Positions 51,889-60,356 of a stretch of DNA of 64,000 nt are shown piece after piece. The notes beneath the pieces are model-generated. The model was not told the DNA's origin. It searched no databases and saw nothing but the letters and a program-made list of their open reading frames with translations. The translations under genes and the position numbers were made by a program. The DNA is from CAZPRY01 sp964589175 (GTDB taxonomy: Bacteria > Fidelibacterota > UBA2242), in NCBI GenBank assembly GCA_964589175.1, contig CAZPRY010000004.1, positions 62,001-126,000 on the forward strand, written 5' to 3'. Numbering within the stretch: position 1 is the stretch's first letter; every line of letters begins with the position of its first letter.

Positions 51889-54372
51889 ATGAAAAAATGC
51901 ATTTTTGTGCTTATGTTTGCTATGCTTTTGGTTTTGCCGGTGACGGCGCAAAACGTAATTGGCAATCCGGGTGTTGAGGATCTGACGCCTTCGTTTTGGA
52001 ATCCCCTGAATGGAACTTTCGGAACGGAATTGGGTGTAGGAATGGATGCCGCTGATGTGGCCACTGGATTTCGTTCGTTTAAGATCACGAAGAGTGCCGC
52101 GACTGCCGATATAGTCGGCTGGTTGTCTGATGACAATGCCAACAAGTATTGGAACAATGCCGGATCGGGTACCTTCGCTATCAATGCATCTATCAAGACG
52201 GTTGGTGTGAATACCGCCCCGGCCAATGATGATGCCAAGATAGGTGTTCTGTTTGAGTTCAAGACCGCAGCCGGTGTTGAGCTGTCCTCGGGAACATTAT
52301 GGGCAGACCAGTCAACGGCAGATGCCGATTGGGCCAGCCTGAGCGATGTTGTCATTCTGAGTGAAGCTCCGGAGCAGGTCTTCGTGACCCTGTTTATGGG
52401 CAAAAACGCAACGGGTACTGTCTATTTTGATGGCATCGACTGCAACACGGCGGATTCCTGGACCATGGGAATCTTCAACGGCGGAGCAGAGGATGTTGCC
52501 GGCTGGATGGACTGGTATGGCGGAAATGGCAATTATACCATGATAACCAGTGAAGAAGCCCACAGTGGCACCAATTCTATCATTATGTACCAAGATGCTG
52601 ATACGACCACTGATCAGAGTGAGCTGGTATATTACTCACAACCCTATGCAATTGAAGGCGGTGAGTGGTATAAGATTGGTGTCTGGGTCAAGACTGAGGA
52701 CGTGAATACCACCGGCATGGGTGAATTTACCTATGCCAATGCTGAGAATATTGATGGCGGTATTAACCTGTGCTTTTTTACCCACAGTGTCAATTTTGAG
52801 ACGGCCTGGGGAGATATGGGCGACCGTTTCATCTATGTGGATCAGCGTGACAGCACCACCGGCTGGAGACATTATGAAGCAGTTCATCAGGCGCATGCTG
52901 ATGCTTATGGTATATCGGTTCGTGCCCGTTTTAACAATTGGGTAACCGGTACGGCCTGGTTTGATGATTTCAGCGTAGAGAAGATCATTGTAGAGGGCGA
53001 TAATGTCATGGGCAATCCGGGTGTTGAGGATCTGACGCCCTCGTTCTGGAATCCCCTGAATGGAACTTTCGGAACGGAATTGGGTGTAGGAATGGATGCC
53101 GCTGATGTGGCCACTGGATTTCGTTCGTTTAAGATCACGAAGAGTGCCGCGACTGCCGATATAGTCGGCTGGTTGTCTGATGACAATGCCAACAAGTATT
53201 GGAACAATGCCGGATCGGGTACCTTCGCTATCAATGCATCTATCAAGACGGTTGGTGTGAATACCGCCCCGGCCAATGATGATGCCAAGATAGGTGTTCT
53301 GTTTGAGTTCAAGACCGCAGCCGGTGTTGAGCTGTCCTCGGGAACATTATGGGCAGACCAGTCAACGGCAGATGCCGATTGGGCCAGCCTGAGCGATGTT
53401 GTCATTCTGAGTGAAGCTCCGGAGCAGGTCTTCGTGACCCTGTTTATGGGCAAAAACGCAACGGGTACTGTCTATTTTGATGGCATCGACTGCAACACGG
53501 CGGATTCCTGGACCATGGGAATCTTCAACGGCGGAGCAGAGGATGTTGCCGGCTGGATGGACTGGTATGGCGGAAATGGCAATTATACCATGATAACCAG
53601 TGAAGAAGCCCACGGCGGCAGTAATTCTGTCATTATGTACCAGGATGATGATCTGACCACAGATCAGAGTGAACTGGTCTATTACTCGCAGCCCTATGCA
53701 ATTGAAGGCGGTGAGTGGTACAAGATCGGCGTCTGGGTCAAAACCGAGGACGTGAATACCACCGGCATGGGTGAATTCACATATCCGTGTGCTGAAAATA
53801 TCGATGGCGGCATCAACCTGTGTTTTTTCACCCACAGTGTCAATTTTGAGACAGCCTGGGGCGATATGGGCGACCGTTTCATCTATGTGGATCAGCGGGA
53901 CAGCACCACCGGCTGGAGGCTTTATGAAGGAGTTCATCAGGCTTCGGCCGATGCCTATGGTATATCGGTTCGCGCCCGTTTTAACAATTGGGTAACCGGT
54001 ACGGCCTGGTTTGATGACTTCAGTGTTGTTAAAATGGTATTGGCTGGTGGATCAGCTATCGAACCTGAAAAAGGGATGACAGCAAATGTTCCCAGCAGGT
54101 TTGTTTTAGCCCAGAACTATCCGAATCCGTTTAATCCGGAAACCACGATTGAATATGCTTTACCAAGTCAGAGTAAAGTAACGCTGACGGTTTTCAACGT
54201 TCTTGGACAGAAGGTGAGAACCTTGACTAACACTGTCCAGCCGGCAGGTCATTATTCGGTTGTCTGGGATTCCAGGAACGAGCAGGCTGAGCTCGTACCA
54301 ACGGGTGTCTACTTCTATGTAATCAGCACAAATGAACAACGCATCTCGAAGAAAATGGTCCTGATGCGCTAA
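51889..54372 (+). CDS. Secreted protein: duplicated carbohydrate-binding-like unit and C-terminal sorting domain
   Basis: An 827-residue exported protein. A signal peptide (MKKCIFVLMFAMLLVLPVTA) precedes two 350-residue units (about 21-370 and 371-720). Each unit contains two beta-sandwich modules: NPGVEDLTPSFWNPLNG...GTVYFDGIDC and NGGAEDVAGWMDWYGGNG...GTAWFDDFSV, both with the layout of CBM4/9-type carbohydrate-binding jelly rolls. Residues about 734-827 form a Por/type-IX-like sorting domain: PSRFVLAQNYPNPFNPETTI, VFNVLGQKVRTL and GVYFYVISTNEQRISKKMVL. It is probably bound to or released from the cell surface, where it may bind glycans. GAAGGAG precedes the ATG; a terminator follows. Confidence 0.85.
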   Translation: MKKCIFVLMFAMLLVLPVTAQNVIGNPGVEDLTPSFWNPLNGTFGTELGVGMDAADVATGFRSFKITKSAATADIVGWLSDDNANKYWNNAGSGTFAINASIKTVGVNTAPANDDAKIGVLFEFKTAAGVELSSGTLWADQSTADADWASLSDVVILSEAPEQVFVTLFMGKNATGTVYFDGIDCNTADSWTMGIFNGGAEDVAGWMDWYGGNGNYTMITSEEAHSGTNSIIMYQDADTTTDQSELVYYSQPYAIEGGEWYKIGVWVKTEDVNTTGMGEFTYANAENIDGGINLCFFTHSVNFETAWGDMGDRFIYVDQRDSTTGWRHYEAVHQAHADAYGISVRARFNNWVTGTAWFDDFSVEKIIVEGDNVMGNPGVEDLTPSFWNPLNGTFGTELGVGMDAADVATGFRSFKITKSAATADIVGWLSDDNANKYWNNAGSGTFAINASIKTVGVNTAPANDDAKIGVLFEFKTAAGVELSSGTLWADQSTADADWASLSDVVILSEAPEQVFVTLFMGKNATGTVYFDGIDCNTADSWTMGIFNGGAEDVAGWMDWYGGNGNYTMITSEEAHGGSNSVIMYQDDDLTTDQSELVYYSQPYAIEGGEWYKIGVWVKTEDVNTTGMGEFTYPCAENIDGGINLCFFTHSVNFETAWGDMGDRFIYVDQRDSTTGWRLYEGVHQASADAYGISVRARFNNWVTGTAWFDDFSVVKMVLAGGSAIEPEKGMTANVPSRFVLAQNYPNPFNPETTIEYALPSQSKVTLTVFNVLGQKVRTLTNTVQPAGHYSVVWDSRNEQAELVPTGVYFYVISTNEQRISKKMVLMR
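51951..54050 (+). repeat. Tandem 1050-bp duplication inside the secreted protein gene
   Basis: Two copies in direct order with an exact period of 1050 bp. Positions 51997-52563 and 53047-53613 are identical over 567 bp, covering the first beta-sandwich module. The second half of each unit carries scattered substitutions, many synonymous (for example around 52564-52640 against 53614-53690). The sharp change from identity to divergence points to recent gene conversion confined to the first module. Confidence 0.9.
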
Positions 54373-54385
54373 CTCCTGTACAAGC

Positions 54386-54429
54386 AATCCTCCGGGCGTA
54401 TGTCAATACTCCCGGAGGATTATTTTTCA
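54386..54429 (+). terminator. Rho-independent terminator
   Basis: An 11-bp perfect stem AATCCTCCGGG/CCCGGAGGATT with a 14-base loop, followed by ATTTTTC. It lies 14 bp after the stop of the secreted protein and just before the TonB receptor gene, so the receptor probably needs its own promoter or read-through. Confidence 0.8.
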
Positions 54430-54449
54430 AAACTGTGGAGAGGTCTTTT

Positions 54450-57101
54450 ATGAGACGTGCAACACGAGCGTTCGTTATAGGGTTAATTTTTTCTCTTGCT
54501 TCCTTATTTGCTGGCACCACAGGAAAGATTTCAGGGAGAATCATCGATAACGATACCGGCCAGGCGCTCCTCGGCGTCAATGTGATCCTGGAGGGTACGA
54601 ATCAGGGCGCCGCGACAGACCAGGAGGGTTCCTACTCCATTCTAAATGTGATGCCGGGAAAATACTCACTGCGTGCAAGCATGATCGGGTATCAGCGTGT
54701 TGTGCAAACGGAAGTCCTCGTCATGGTGGATTTGACAACCCCGGTTAATTTTGAGCTGGCCACAACGATTCTGGAAGGCGAGGAAGTAATTGTCGTCGCC
54801 CAGATGCCGACCGTCAAGAAGGATGTTACTTCGACCTCCTTCCGCGTCAACTCAGATCAGATCCAGCAGTTGCAGGTCCAGAATCTAAGTGAGATTGTTA
54901 ATCTTCAGGCCGGCGTTATTGATGGGCATTTCCGGGGCGGTCGTGCCGGAGAGGTTATGTACATTGTAGATGGCGTTCCGATGAATGATGCCTATTCAGG
55001 TGATAATCTTTTTGACGTTGAAAGCGATATGATCCAGGAAGTCGAAGTTATCAGCGGGACCTTTAACGCAGAATATGGTCAGGCGATGTCCGGAATCGTC
55101 AACATCGTGACCAAGGAAGGACAAAAATATTATTCGGGAAAAGTATCCCTCTATGCCGGTGACTATTTGAGCAGCCACACGAAAGCATTCATGAATATTA
55201 ACGATGTAAATCCTGCTTCAATTACCAATCTCCAGGTGAGTTTAAGCGGACCGGTTCCATTATTGAAGGAGAGAATGTCTTTTTCGATAATAGGCAGAGT
55301 ATACGGCAGTGATGGCTGGCAGTACGGCCGGCGCATTTTTCGCCCCAATGATTATTCATATTTTTCGGAAAACCCCAACGAGCAGTTTATTCACTCCACC
55401 GGTGACAGTGTCTATGTTCCGATGAATCCGGATTCAAAAAAATCCCTGCAAGGAAAACTCAGCTTTAAATTGTCAACCCGGGATAAGATAAACTATACCG
55501 GTTTTTTCGAAGATGAAGAACATCGCGATTTTGATCGTCTGTTTAAATATAATCCCGATGGAAATTACCATCATGAGAGTAGCAGCTATCAACATGCACT
55601 TCAATACACTCATATGTTTGGACAATCGACATTCTTGACAGCCAATGCCTCAGAATCTTTTACAGAATATGCTCAGTATGTGTATAAAAACCCCTATGAT
55701 CCAAGATATGTCCCCCTTGAATATCTGACTCAAAACAATTCGAACGGTTTCGCCACCGGCGGTATGCGCATGTGGCATCATTTCCGGGATAACAGAACCC
55801 GAATTTTAAAAACCGATTTACGCAGCCAGATCACAAAAAATCAGACGGTTGGACTGGGATTCAGTTATAAAAAAATCAAACTTTGGCTGCATGAGTATCA
55901 AATCTATTATGATGAAAATTATGAAATCCAGATCCCTTCGGATTCCTCCTGGTACAATAATACCTATACTCACGAACCGGAAGAAATTTCGGCGTATATT
56001 CAGGATAAACTTGAATTAGGTGAAATGATTATTAATCTGGGTCTCCGTTACGATTATTTTAATCCCGATGGAGTTGTACCGGATAACTTTTATAACACTG
56101 TTGGAGCTCCTAAAAGAACTGCAAAAACTTCCAGCCAGATGAGTCCGAGAATTGGCATCGCTTACCCCATCTCCGATCAGGGAGTTATCCACTTTTCCTA
56201 TGGACATTTTTTCCAGATACCCAATTATGAACATCTCTACATCAACCCGGATTTTGAAGTATCGCTGATCCAGTTGAAAGGTGATCAACCGCCGCGGGGA
56301 AGTTTTAATATAATGGGAAATGCCGAACTGAAACCGGAGAAGACCGTCAGTTATGAAATCGGCATTAAACAGGGAATCACATCCGATCTTACCATTGATG
56401 TGACTGGTTTTAATAAAGACATCCGTGATTTAATCGGACAGATTACATTACAGAATATATACGGAGGAAAATTCTGGCATTTTATTAACCGGGATTATGC
56501 AAATGTCAAAGGAATTACGGTTGCGCTGGAAATGCGTGAGGCTCCCGGATCTGTCGGATTTTCAGTTGATTATACCTATCAGTCCGCCACCGGAAACGCA
56601 TCTGACCCGTTGGACGAATCGAAAAACCAGGAATCGGAGCCCCCGATTCAATCCGAAAAGAAGCGCCAGCCCCTGAACTGGGATCAAACCCATTCACTGA
56701 ATTTGACGGCAACAACAACTCAAATGGGCTGTCATATCAGCGTAATTGGAAAAATTGGCAGCGGATTTCCTTATACTCGTGAATCCCCCCGCTATAACAA
56801 CCGTATTTTAAATGGTGAACGCAAACCGATGACGATGACATTTGATTTGAATATCATCAAGGATTTTCAATTGAATTCATTTACAATTTCACCGTTTCTT
56901 AAAATTACCAATTTACTTGACAGAAAGAATAATAAAGATGTATATGCTTCCAGTGGAACAGCGGATTATGACTACAATATGATATTTGAGACTTATCGCG
57001 GATACAGGACCCAGGAAGAATGGTATATACAACCTAATTATTATTATGAACCCAGGAAGATTATATTGGGCTGCTCAATTAATTTCGGCCGGAATAATTG
57101 A
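54450..57101 (+). CDS. TonB-dependent receptor with carboxypeptidase-regulatory-like domain
   Basis: From ATG 54450 the product is 883 residues (GTG 54435 would add five). A signal peptide (to about residue 25) precedes an Ig-like CarboxypepD_reg domain (GKISGRIIDNDTGQALLGVNVILEGTNQGA...YSLRASMIGYQ), a plug domain (VQNLSEIVNLQAGVIDGHFRGGRAGEVMYIVDGVPM, GTFNAEYGQAMSGIVNIVTKEG), and a long beta-barrel ending in NFGRNN with the terminal aromatic position weak. Such outer-membrane receptors import ligands, often glycans or siderophores, using TonB energy. No SusD partner is present. Its 3' end is only 7 bp from the next secreted protein. Confidence 0.9.
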   Translation: MRRATRAFVIGLIFSLASLFAGTTGKISGRIIDNDTGQALLGVNVILEGTNQGAATDQEGSYSILNVMPGKYSLRASMIGYQRVVQTEVLVMVDLTTPVNFELATTILEGEEVIVVAQMPTVKKDVTSTSFRVNSDQIQQLQVQNLSEIVNLQAGVIDGHFRGGRAGEVMYIVDGVPMNDAYSGDNLFDVESDMIQEVEVISGTFNAEYGQAMSGIVNIVTKEGQKYYSGKVSLYAGDYLSSHTKAFMNINDVNPASITNLQVSLSGPVPLLKERMSFSIIGRVYGSDGWQYGRRIFRPNDYSYFSENPNEQFIHSTGDSVYVPMNPDSKKSLQGKLSFKLSTRDKINYTGFFEDEEHRDFDRLFKYNPDGNYHHESSSYQHALQYTHMFGQSTFLTANASESFTEYAQYVYKNPYDPRYVPLEYLTQNNSNGFATGGMRMWHHFRDNRTRILKTDLRSQITKNQTVGLGFSYKKIKLWLHEYQIYYDENYEIQIPSDSSWYNNTYTHEPEEISAYIQDKLELGEMIINLGLRYDYFNPDGVVPDNFYNTVGAPKRTAKTSSQMSPRIGIAYPISDQGVIHFSYGHFFQIPNYEHLYINPDFEVSLIQLKGDQPPRGSFNIMGNAELKPEKTVSYEIGIKQGITSDLTIDVTGFNKDIRDLIGQITLQNIYGGKFWHFINRDYANVKGITVALEMREAPGSVGFSVDYTYQSATGNASDPLDESKNQESEPPIQSEKKRQPLNWDQTHSLNLTATTTQMGCHISVIGKIGSGFPYTRESPRYNNRILNGERKPMTMTFDLNIIKDFQLNSFTISPFLKITNLLDRKNNKDVYASSGTADYDYNMIFETYRGYRTQEEWYIQPNYYYEPRKIILGCSINFGRNN

Positions 57102-57108
57102 GAAAAAC

Positions 57109-60100
57109 ATGAAGATATTCAACATGAAAAAAAACGCATTTCTTATATTATTAATTCTCGGGATAATTGGTCTTCAGGAGTCTGCTCTTCAAGCCCAAAC
57201 GCCCGCGAGTATGCGCGGTAATGCCAAGTATCGCCGGCGTGGTTTGATGAATGGCAATCTTGTCCATACGTTTTTTTGGAATTACTGTGAGGTTGGAAGT
57301 TATCCGGACGATCCTTCCGGTTGCTGGCCATCTCTTGATCAGCATTACCTTGATGATATTACATTAATTGTATCGGTTGAAGCTGTAAATGGTGATGGTA
57401 GACTCATTCATCCAATGGAGACCCAATATCGGGAATTCGTCGATGTGTCACCGGAAGGAGTGCCCTGGGGATTTGAAGCCCGTCCAAACTGGTTTAATAT
57501 GGATGAAGGCGCAAACTCCTCACCGGCCATGAGTAATGATCCGAATACCTGGCCCGAGTACTGGCTGGATAAGCCGCTTTCCTGGGTCGGATATTGGAAC
57601 GGCTATTTTGGTAAGGGTATCTTTAACGCCGATCTCGAAACCGTATTTGTTTTCGATGACAGTCCGGATAAAGAACCCAACCTGCTGATGAATTTTTATT
57701 GCGATGATCGGGACACGACGCGCGGAGGAGTTGGACTGGTCGTGAAGGCCCGTGGATTTCAATGGAGCCAGGTTTTAGCCGAAGACTGTATTTTCTGGCT
57801 CTACGATATCACCAATGAATCGACCCATGATTATCGAAAGTCCTTTTTCTCGCAATACATTGATTGGGGGATTGGCGGTATCGGTGGGAATATTCAGAAC
57901 ATTGGTGAATATGACCTGGATTTGGATATTGCCTTTGCATACGGGCCTCCTGGTGCGCTCGGTTATCCCGGGAGCTGGTCGATCGGTTATGCCGGCTACG
58001 CATTTCTGGAAAGTCCCGGAATCGATACCGATGGGAAAGATAATGACGGTGACGGCATGATCGACGAGTCCCGTGAAAGTAACGGACCCGGTGAATACCT
58101 GGATGTCGATCCCTTCGGTTTTACAGAAGTTAAACGGGCGGATTTTATCCGGGTTTACGGCTATTCACCAACTGCCCACTGGTCAAATGATGAAGACTGT
58201 GACTGGAAACCCTATACAGATGTAAATGGGAATGGTATCTGGGATACGGAAGAGCCATTAAACAATGATGTCGGAGCGGACGGTGTTGGGCCTTATGAAA
58301 TCCATTATACCGGGCCGGATGCTGGTGAAGGGGATGGGATGCCGACAAATGGCGAACCCAACTTTAACGAGACTGATCCGGATGAATCGGACCAGATTGG
58401 ATTGACCGGATTTGATATCTTTCCAACCCACCGGTACGAGTTGGTTGATGATGAAGGGAACTGGGACGTTTTTAGCCGGCTGGCACCTCCGCTGGATGAA
58501 ATCGTGCAGCCGAATAACCTGAGTATGTTTTTCTCTTCGGGGTCCTTCCCATTATTGGTTAACCAGACCGAGCGTTATTCCATGGCATTACTGTTCGGTG
58601 AAGACAAGGATGACCTTGTTAAAAATAAAAAGGCGGTTCAGCAAATCTACAATGCGGATTACCAGTTTGCCAAACCGCCGCTAAAACCTACTGTTACCAT
58701 TTATCCCGGTGACGGGGAAGTCACCCTGGTCTGGAATGATGTGGCCGAAAGGTCATTTGATCCCTTTTTACAGGAATTTGATTTTGAAGGTTATCTTATT
58801 TACAGGGGAACCGAACCGCAGTTTCTGGAAAGCAAAGTCATCACCGATTCTTACGGCAATTCAACCTACCGCAAACCGATTGCTCAGTTTGATCTGCAGG
58901 ACGGCAAAAAAGATCCGCACCCGGTTGACATATACGGGATAAAATTTAATCTTGGTAATGATACCGGAATTCGGCATGCTTACACCGATAAAGATGTAAA
59001 AAACGGTCAGACCTATTATTATGCCATCGTTTCCTATGATTACGGATTTTATACCTATAGCGATAAGGGCGTTGAAGGTTTTCAGCCTTCGGAATGCTCG
59101 GCCATCATCTCTGTGAATTCACTTGGACAGGTGACCTTTACAGATATCAACTGCGGTGTCGCTACTCCGCGACCGGCCGCCGCCGGATACATTCCGGCCC
59201 AGATTGACGGCGATATTGAGCATGTCGGACCCGGTACGGGCAGCATCGAAATAGACATCGTGGAGAAGTACAAAATTCCTTCGGGTCTGACAACCTTTGA
59301 GCTGGCCTTTACAGAGGATACGAAATATCATACCGAGAAGTTTCCGTACTATTCTGTCTGGAATGTTGCCACGGATACACTGGTTCTTGACAGTATCTAT
59401 GTTAACCTTAGCGGCGCGGAGAGCCCGGTGTTTGACGGAATTACCGTGACAATCTACAATGATACCGCAATCTGGATCGATGATGATAAATCGCGGTTTC
59501 TGGAAGGCAGCTTTGACTACGTTCCCAAAATCCGTTTAAATCCGGATAATGAAGATATCGCCGGTGTGCGCTTAAACATCGAGCAGCCGTCGGATTATAT
59601 CATCACCTTTTACGATTCGGTTTATACCTACACTGCCGGTGTACTCGGGTATAAATCGCTGCCGTCAAGCGTTGGGCTTTATAATGTTACGGATTCCGTG
59701 GACGCGCTGTATGCGTTGGCGGATATTGATAAGGACGGGAAATACAGTCATGGTGATGATATTGTAATCATAATTCCTGATGCTGATTTTATTTTTAAGC
59801 GTTACACCTCCTGGATGATCCGTTTTTCGCCATTGTTTGAAATCGATACGGTCTGGGTGAATGAAGTTCCCTATGCGGATACAACCTGGATCACGGTTGA
59901 TCCGCCGCAAGCCGGTGACAAGGCCTATCTGGCCTTCACCAAGCCCTTTCGTCTAGGCGACAGATACCGATTTACCCTGCAGGGTGCTGATTCCAGTGAC
60001 GCCCTGGCTAAAACCGAGTTGAATGATATCTGTGTGATTCCGAATCCCTATGTGGTGACGGCTTCCTGGGAGCCGACCAATCTGTATAAGTACGGCCGGG

Positions 60101-60333
60101 GAGAACGGCGCCTGCACTTTTATCATTTGCCGAAGGAGTGCACAATCCGGATCTACAATTTGCGCGGTTATCTGGTGGATACAATCGAGCATCACAGCAC
60201 GGCGGATGACGGTATGGAACCCTGGGACATTTTATCCAAGGACGGGAATGAAATTTCCTATGGAATCTACATATTCCACGTGGACGCTCCGGGCATCGGT
60301 GAGAAAATCGGCAGGTTTGCATTGATCAAATGA
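57109..60333 (+). CDS. Large secreted protein, copy 1 of a tandem pair
   Basis: From ATG 57109 the product is 1074 residues, the same length as the next protein; this supports the start over longer in-frame ones. A signal peptide (MKKNAFLILLILGIIGLQ...LQAQ) is followed by MRGNAKYRRRGLMNGNLVHTFFWNYCEVG, shared by both copies. About residue 310 an Asp-rich, calcium-site-like DTDGKDNDGDGMIDES occurs; near 535 a fibronectin-III-like module (VTLVWNDVAE...FEGYLIYRG), and the end (NDICVIPNPYVVTASWEP...GIYIFHVDAPGIG) resembles a secretion sorting domain. Residues from about 473 on are identical to the copy at 60357. Role unknown; a surface or adhesin/structural protein is likely. Confidence 0.8.
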   Translation: MKIFNMKKNAFLILLILGIIGLQESALQAQTPASMRGNAKYRRRGLMNGNLVHTFFWNYCEVGSYPDDPSGCWPSLDQHYLDDITLIVSVEAVNGDGRLIHPMETQYREFVDVSPEGVPWGFEARPNWFNMDEGANSSPAMSNDPNTWPEYWLDKPLSWVGYWNGYFGKGIFNADLETVFVFDDSPDKEPNLLMNFYCDDRDTTRGGVGLVVKARGFQWSQVLAEDCIFWLYDITNESTHDYRKSFFSQYIDWGIGGIGGNIQNIGEYDLDLDIAFAYGPPGALGYPGSWSIGYAGYAFLESPGIDTDGKDNDGDGMIDESRESNGPGEYLDVDPFGFTEVKRADFIRVYGYSPTAHWSNDEDCDWKPYTDVNGNGIWDTEEPLNNDVGADGVGPYEIHYTGPDAGEGDGMPTNGEPNFNETDPDESDQIGLTGFDIFPTHRYELVDDEGNWDVFSRLAPPLDEIVQPNNLSMFFSSGSFPLLVNQTERYSMALLFGEDKDDLVKNKKAVQQIYNADYQFAKPPLKPTVTIYPGDGEVTLVWNDVAERSFDPFLQEFDFEGYLIYRGTEPQFLESKVITDSYGNSTYRKPIAQFDLQDGKKDPHPVDIYGIKFNLGNDTGIRHAYTDKDVKNGQTYYYAIVSYDYGFYTYSDKGVEGFQPSECSAIISVNSLGQVTFTDINCGVATPRPAAAGYIPAQIDGDIEHVGPGTGSIEIDIVEKYKIPSGLTTFELAFTEDTKYHTEKFPYYSVWNVATDTLVLDSIYVNLSGAESPVFDGITVTIYNDTAIWIDDDKSRFLEGSFDYVPKIRLNPDNEDIAGVRLNIEQPSDYIITFYDSVYTYTAGVLGYKSLPSSVGLYNVTDSVDALYALADIDKDGKYSHGDDIVIIIPDADFIFKRYTSWMIRFSPLFEIDTVWVNEVPYADTTWITVDPPQAGDKAYLAFTKPFRLGDRYRFTLQGADSSDALAKTELNDICVIPNPYVVTASWEPTNLYKYGRGERRLHFYHLPKECTIRIYNLRGYLVDTIEHHSTADDGMEPWDILSKDGNEISYGIYIFHVDAPGIGEKIGRFALIK
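58525..60333 (+). repeat. 1809-bp direct repeat, left copy
   Basis: Identical as far as I checked to 61773-63581, offset 3248 bp. It covers the last 602 codons of the first secreted protein, including the fibronectin-like and C-terminal domains, and ends with the stop codon. Sequence upstream (57109-58524) is only similar, and downstream differs at once. This suggests recent gene conversion or an assembly effect. Confidence 0.9.
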
Positions 60334-60356
60334 AGTAGTAACAGAATGAATCGTAA

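Noticed and set aside
52905..53453. Minus-strand frames repeated inside the secreted protein gene (also 51855-52403)
   Set aside because: They are the reverse complement of the duplicated modules; their repetition only reflects the forward-strand duplication.
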